Under the pieces are notes generated by a model. It was not told where the DNA came from and ran no database searches. It saw only the letters and a program-made list of their open reading frames with translations. A DNA stretch of 16,068 nt, taken from NCBI GenBank assembly GCA_030635525.1, contig DAOVYR010000004.1, positions 1 to 16,068 of the forward strand, in the 5' to 3' direction. This DNA is from Candidatus Nanohalarchaeota archaeon (GTDB lineage Archaea; EX4484-52; B79-G9). Made by a program: the position numbers and the translations under genes. Below are positions 13,965 to 16,068 of this stretch, one piece after another. Each line of letters begins with the position of its first letter. Position 1 is the stretch's first letter.

Positions 13965-16068
13965 CTATAGAACTTTCCTGTTTAAGCAGACAGCAACTGC
14001 AAAAACAAAAATAAAGAAAACACTGACAAAACTAAGACCAGGAGTCTCCGAAGACATATCACGACTCGTTTTGACAACAGCAACCGTAAAATCACCATAA
14101 GATATCAGGCCTGTGAGGGTAGACTGAGCACTCACAGTAACTTTATACGTGCCTACTTTTCCAGCTAAAAAAGATATTGGCACACGAACACCTGACTTGG
14201 ATTCGAGAGAAACAAGCTTTGTCCTCGGTTGCATATATTCATCCGAAAACTCAGAGTCACTGAATTGCAGCCATGACTCTGCACTTAGAGGACTTGCATA
14301 AAGCATGACCTTAATAGTATCCGGAACAGGAATCCGGTTATCTATCTGCAAAACAATAGTCTCACTGTCTCCAAGAAGCGCTTCAACACGATTCCCGGTA
14401 CTCGGTGTGATAAATCCAACACCCGGAGGAACCGGAAAATAGCAAATGGAAAAGTCAAAACATGAATTATTGAAGCATTCATCCGGCAATATACACTCGC
14501 ACCCATCTTCCTTTTTGACGTCAAACATACCACTGACCGAAGTATTATGATTATCAGACAAATCCGAAGAATCAACATTATATGTATATCCATTTACTTC
14601 ACAGGACGTATTAAACTTAATAGAGCAATTTGTTTGCAAAGGAACAGCAGTATGATCTACTTTACACGTATAAGGACCAGCAGAAATCAAGGTATAATCA
14701 CAGCCACTACCTGCATCAATACAGGTAACCTCAAAAACTACAATACCCTCAGAAACAACAGGATCAGGATAACTATTAATATAAACCTCGGGCGCCAATG
14801 AATCCCAGTTCACCTCAATCTCCACGTTTCCGGGGATAACAACAGCAAATGCGATAGCACCCGAAGCGCCGGATGGATAAGCACCAATATTTGTCTTAAC
14901 ACCTCCCGAAGTCACAAATACCTTATATGTCTCAAATGGCAACAAGCCCATCACATCATAAGTAGCAGTTATCCCCGCCACAGAACTCGTCTCATTCCAC
15001 TTAACAAGACAGCTGTTCCATATCAAAATCTTTCGCGTCAAACGGGTTGGCCCTGAAACCTGCGTTCTGAGCGAAACGTCGCCGGCATCGTCATACACAT
15101 AATTAAACCACGAAGCAGCATCATTAAATCGTACCTCTCTTAAAGTAAAATTCGTCCTTGTAAAGTTATTTGTCGCTCCTGCATTTTCAAGATAGTAGTC
15201 ATAACTCGCCCCCGAAACAATTGAACCGCCACTCACATTATTTCCCGCAGACGATATGACAGCAAAACCCTCAGCAGTAATATCCGATGTCATAATTGCA
15301 TTGTCCGAAATCGTATTCGAATCACTTGATGATTCAACACGGAACCCTACAGCACTACTACCGGATGTCGTGACATTATTGCCTGAAACACTATTCATTT
15401 TGGACAAAGTAAAACTGACACCATATCCATCATCACCAGAGGTATTAATATCATTGCTCAAAAGCGCGTTTGTATCAGACGAACTAAGGCTGATGCCATA
15501 ACCGTCCTGATTTGAGGTCACAATACTATTATCCAAAAGCATATTCGTATTAGACAAAGAAAGGCTTATACCACGCCCCCCGTTGCCCGACGTTGTAATA
15601 CTATTATTTGAAAGCGTATTTGTTGCAGAAGAACTAAGGCTTATACCATAAGCATCCGTATTTGAGGTCACAATGTCATTGTCTGAAACATTGTTCACAT
15701 TTGATGAGACCAGAGATACACCATAAGATTGAATACCCACAGTCTTAAGATCATTACCCGAAACATTGTTTGTCCCCGACGAACTAAGAAGAACAGCATA
15801 AGCATTTGCATTTGACGTTGCAACCGTATTATTGAAAAGCGTATTTGAGTTAGCAGTGGATAAATACACGCCATCACCACCGAAACCAGAAGTCGTAATC
15901 TTATTAGTCAAAACCCTGTTTGTACTGGATGAAATAACACCAATGCCGCGACCATCCATATTCGTTGTCGTAATTGTGTTGTTAAAAATCGTGTTAGAGT
16001 TGCTAGACGAATAGACATCAATACCATACGCACTCCTGCCGGAAACAGTAACTATGTTATTCGACACA
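13965..16068 (-). CDS. Surface protein with right-handed beta-helix, Ig-like domains and sorting-type tail (5' end outside window)
   Basis: The visible 700 residues are the C-terminal part; the frame stays open through the right edge, so the GTG at 16065-16067 is internal. Residues 3 to about 300 are twelve tandem rungs of about 25 residues (pattern N-x-I-x-T-S-x-x-x-x-G-Y-G-I-S-L-S-S-S-x-T-N-x-(L/V)-S). This is the hallmark of NosD/CASH-type parallel beta-helices that often bind or cleave polysaccharide. A linker domain follows (about 305-420), then an Ig-like domain with paired cysteines, a Cys-rich stretch (D-G-C-E-C...C-F-N-N-S-C-F), and an Ig/NEW3-like domain (about 540-665). The end is P-G-L (676-678), a hydrophobic segment and N-R-K-V-L. 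That tripartite tail resembles archaeosortase PGF-CTERM-type signals, so lipid anchoring after cleavage is possible; a plain C-terminal TM anchor is the alternative. Asn-X-Ser/Thr sequons are common. Confidence 0.88.
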   Translation of the reverse strand, partial: VSNNIVTVSGRSAYGIDVYSSSNSNTIFNNTITTTNMDGRGIGVISSSTNRVLTNKITTSGFGGDGVYLSTANSNTLFNNTVATSNANAYAVLLSSSGTNNVSGNDLKTVGIQSYGVSLVSSNVNNVSDNDIVTSNTDAYGISLSSSATNTLSNNSITTSGNGGRGISLSLSNTNMLLDNSIVTSNQDGYGISLSSSDTNALLSNDINTSGDDGYGVSFTLSKMNSVSGNNVTTSGSSAVGFRVESSSDSNTISDNAIMTSDITAEGFAVISSAGNNVSGGSIVSGASYDYYLENAGATNNFTRTNFTLREVRFNDAASWFNYVYDDAGDVSLRTQVSGPTRLTRKILIWNSCLVKWNETSSVAGITATYDVMGLLPFETYKVFVTSGGVKTNIGAYPSGASGAIAFAVVIPGNVEIEVNWDSLAPEVYINSYPDPVVSEGIVVFEVTCIDAGSGCDYTLISAGPYTCKVDHTAVPLQTNCSIKFNTSCEVNGYTYNVDSSDLSDNHNTSVSGMFDVKKEDGCECILPDECFNNSCFDFSICYFPVPPGVGFITPSTGNRVEALLGDSETIVLQIDNRIPVPDTIKVMLYASPLSAESWLQFSDSEFSDEYMQPRTKLVSLESKSGVRVPISFLAGKVGTYKVTVSAQSTLTGLISYGDFTVAVVKTSRDMSSETPGLSFVSVFFIFVFAVAVCLNRKVL
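15165..16062 (-). repeat. Tandem ~75-bp repeats encoding beta-helix rungs
   Basis: About twelve units of 24-26 codons follow one another in frame, each with the N-x-I...T-S...G-(Y/R/V)-G-(I/V)...S-S-S...N-x-(L/V/I)-S pattern. The array runs to the right edge of the window, so the true copy number is larger. Units at residues of the type T-S-N-x-D-(A/G)-Y-G-I-S-L-S-S-S are nearly identical in two rungs, suggesting recent duplication. Confidence 0.8.

Overview
This window looks archaeal. Genes on both strands have TATA-like box A elements. Three genes (KaiC-family ATPase, rhomboid, topoisomerase IB) appear leaderless, with box A centred about 27-29 nt before the start codon. The left edge carries the end of a polyprenyl synthetase of the kind used for isoprenoid lipids. 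Two very large secreted or surface proteins dominate, rich in Asn-X-Ser/Thr sequons. The style, with huge Ig-like/beta-helix surface proteins and a compact gene set, fits a little-studied archaeal lineage such as a DPANN or related candidate phylum. No rRNA or other phylogenetic marker is present, so the lineage is inference.

Layout. (1) 3-185 +: C-terminus of a polyprenyl synthetase. (2) 186-605: non-coding, with a structured repeat element ending just upstream of (3) a single-domain KaiC/RecA-like ATPase (606-1295 +). (4) 1434-10817 -: one uninterrupted 3127-codon gene for a giant membrane-anchored surface protein. It has a signal peptide, many carboxypeptidase-regulatory/Ig-like domains, seven 51-residue repeats that look like a beta-propeller nested inside an Ig-like domain, a Cys-rich module, a Gly/Ser/Thr linker, one TM helix and two cytoplasmic zinc ribbons. 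(5) 10827-11069 -: a small winged-helix protein 9 nt upstream of the giant gene, almost certainly co-transcribed with it. (6) 11404-11727 -: an unrecognised 107-residue protein. (7) 11743-12133: non-coding, with a second copy of the structured repeat element just upstream of (8) a rhomboid intramembrane protease (12134-12772 +). (9) 12784-13848 -: a DNA topoisomerase IB-like enzyme with all five catalytic positions assignable, convergent with the rhomboid gene. (10) 13965-16068 -: the C-terminal 700 residues of a second surface protein, with a right-handed beta-helix of about 25-residue rungs, Ig-like domains, and a PGL/hydrophobic/basic tail resembling an archaeosortase sorting signal.

How the parts may work together. 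The winged-helix gene and the giant protein form an apparent operon, and the giant protein spans the membrane with zinc ribbons inside. An envelope-sensing or cell-contact module is possible but unproven. The most distinctive non-coding signal is a pair of hairpin arrays, one upstream of the KaiC-like gene and one upstream of the rhomboid gene. They share a 71-nt core with 4 mismatches, show compensatory stem changes, and stop 10-11 nt before box A in both cases. They could be a paired regulatory element or a dispersed structured repeat family.
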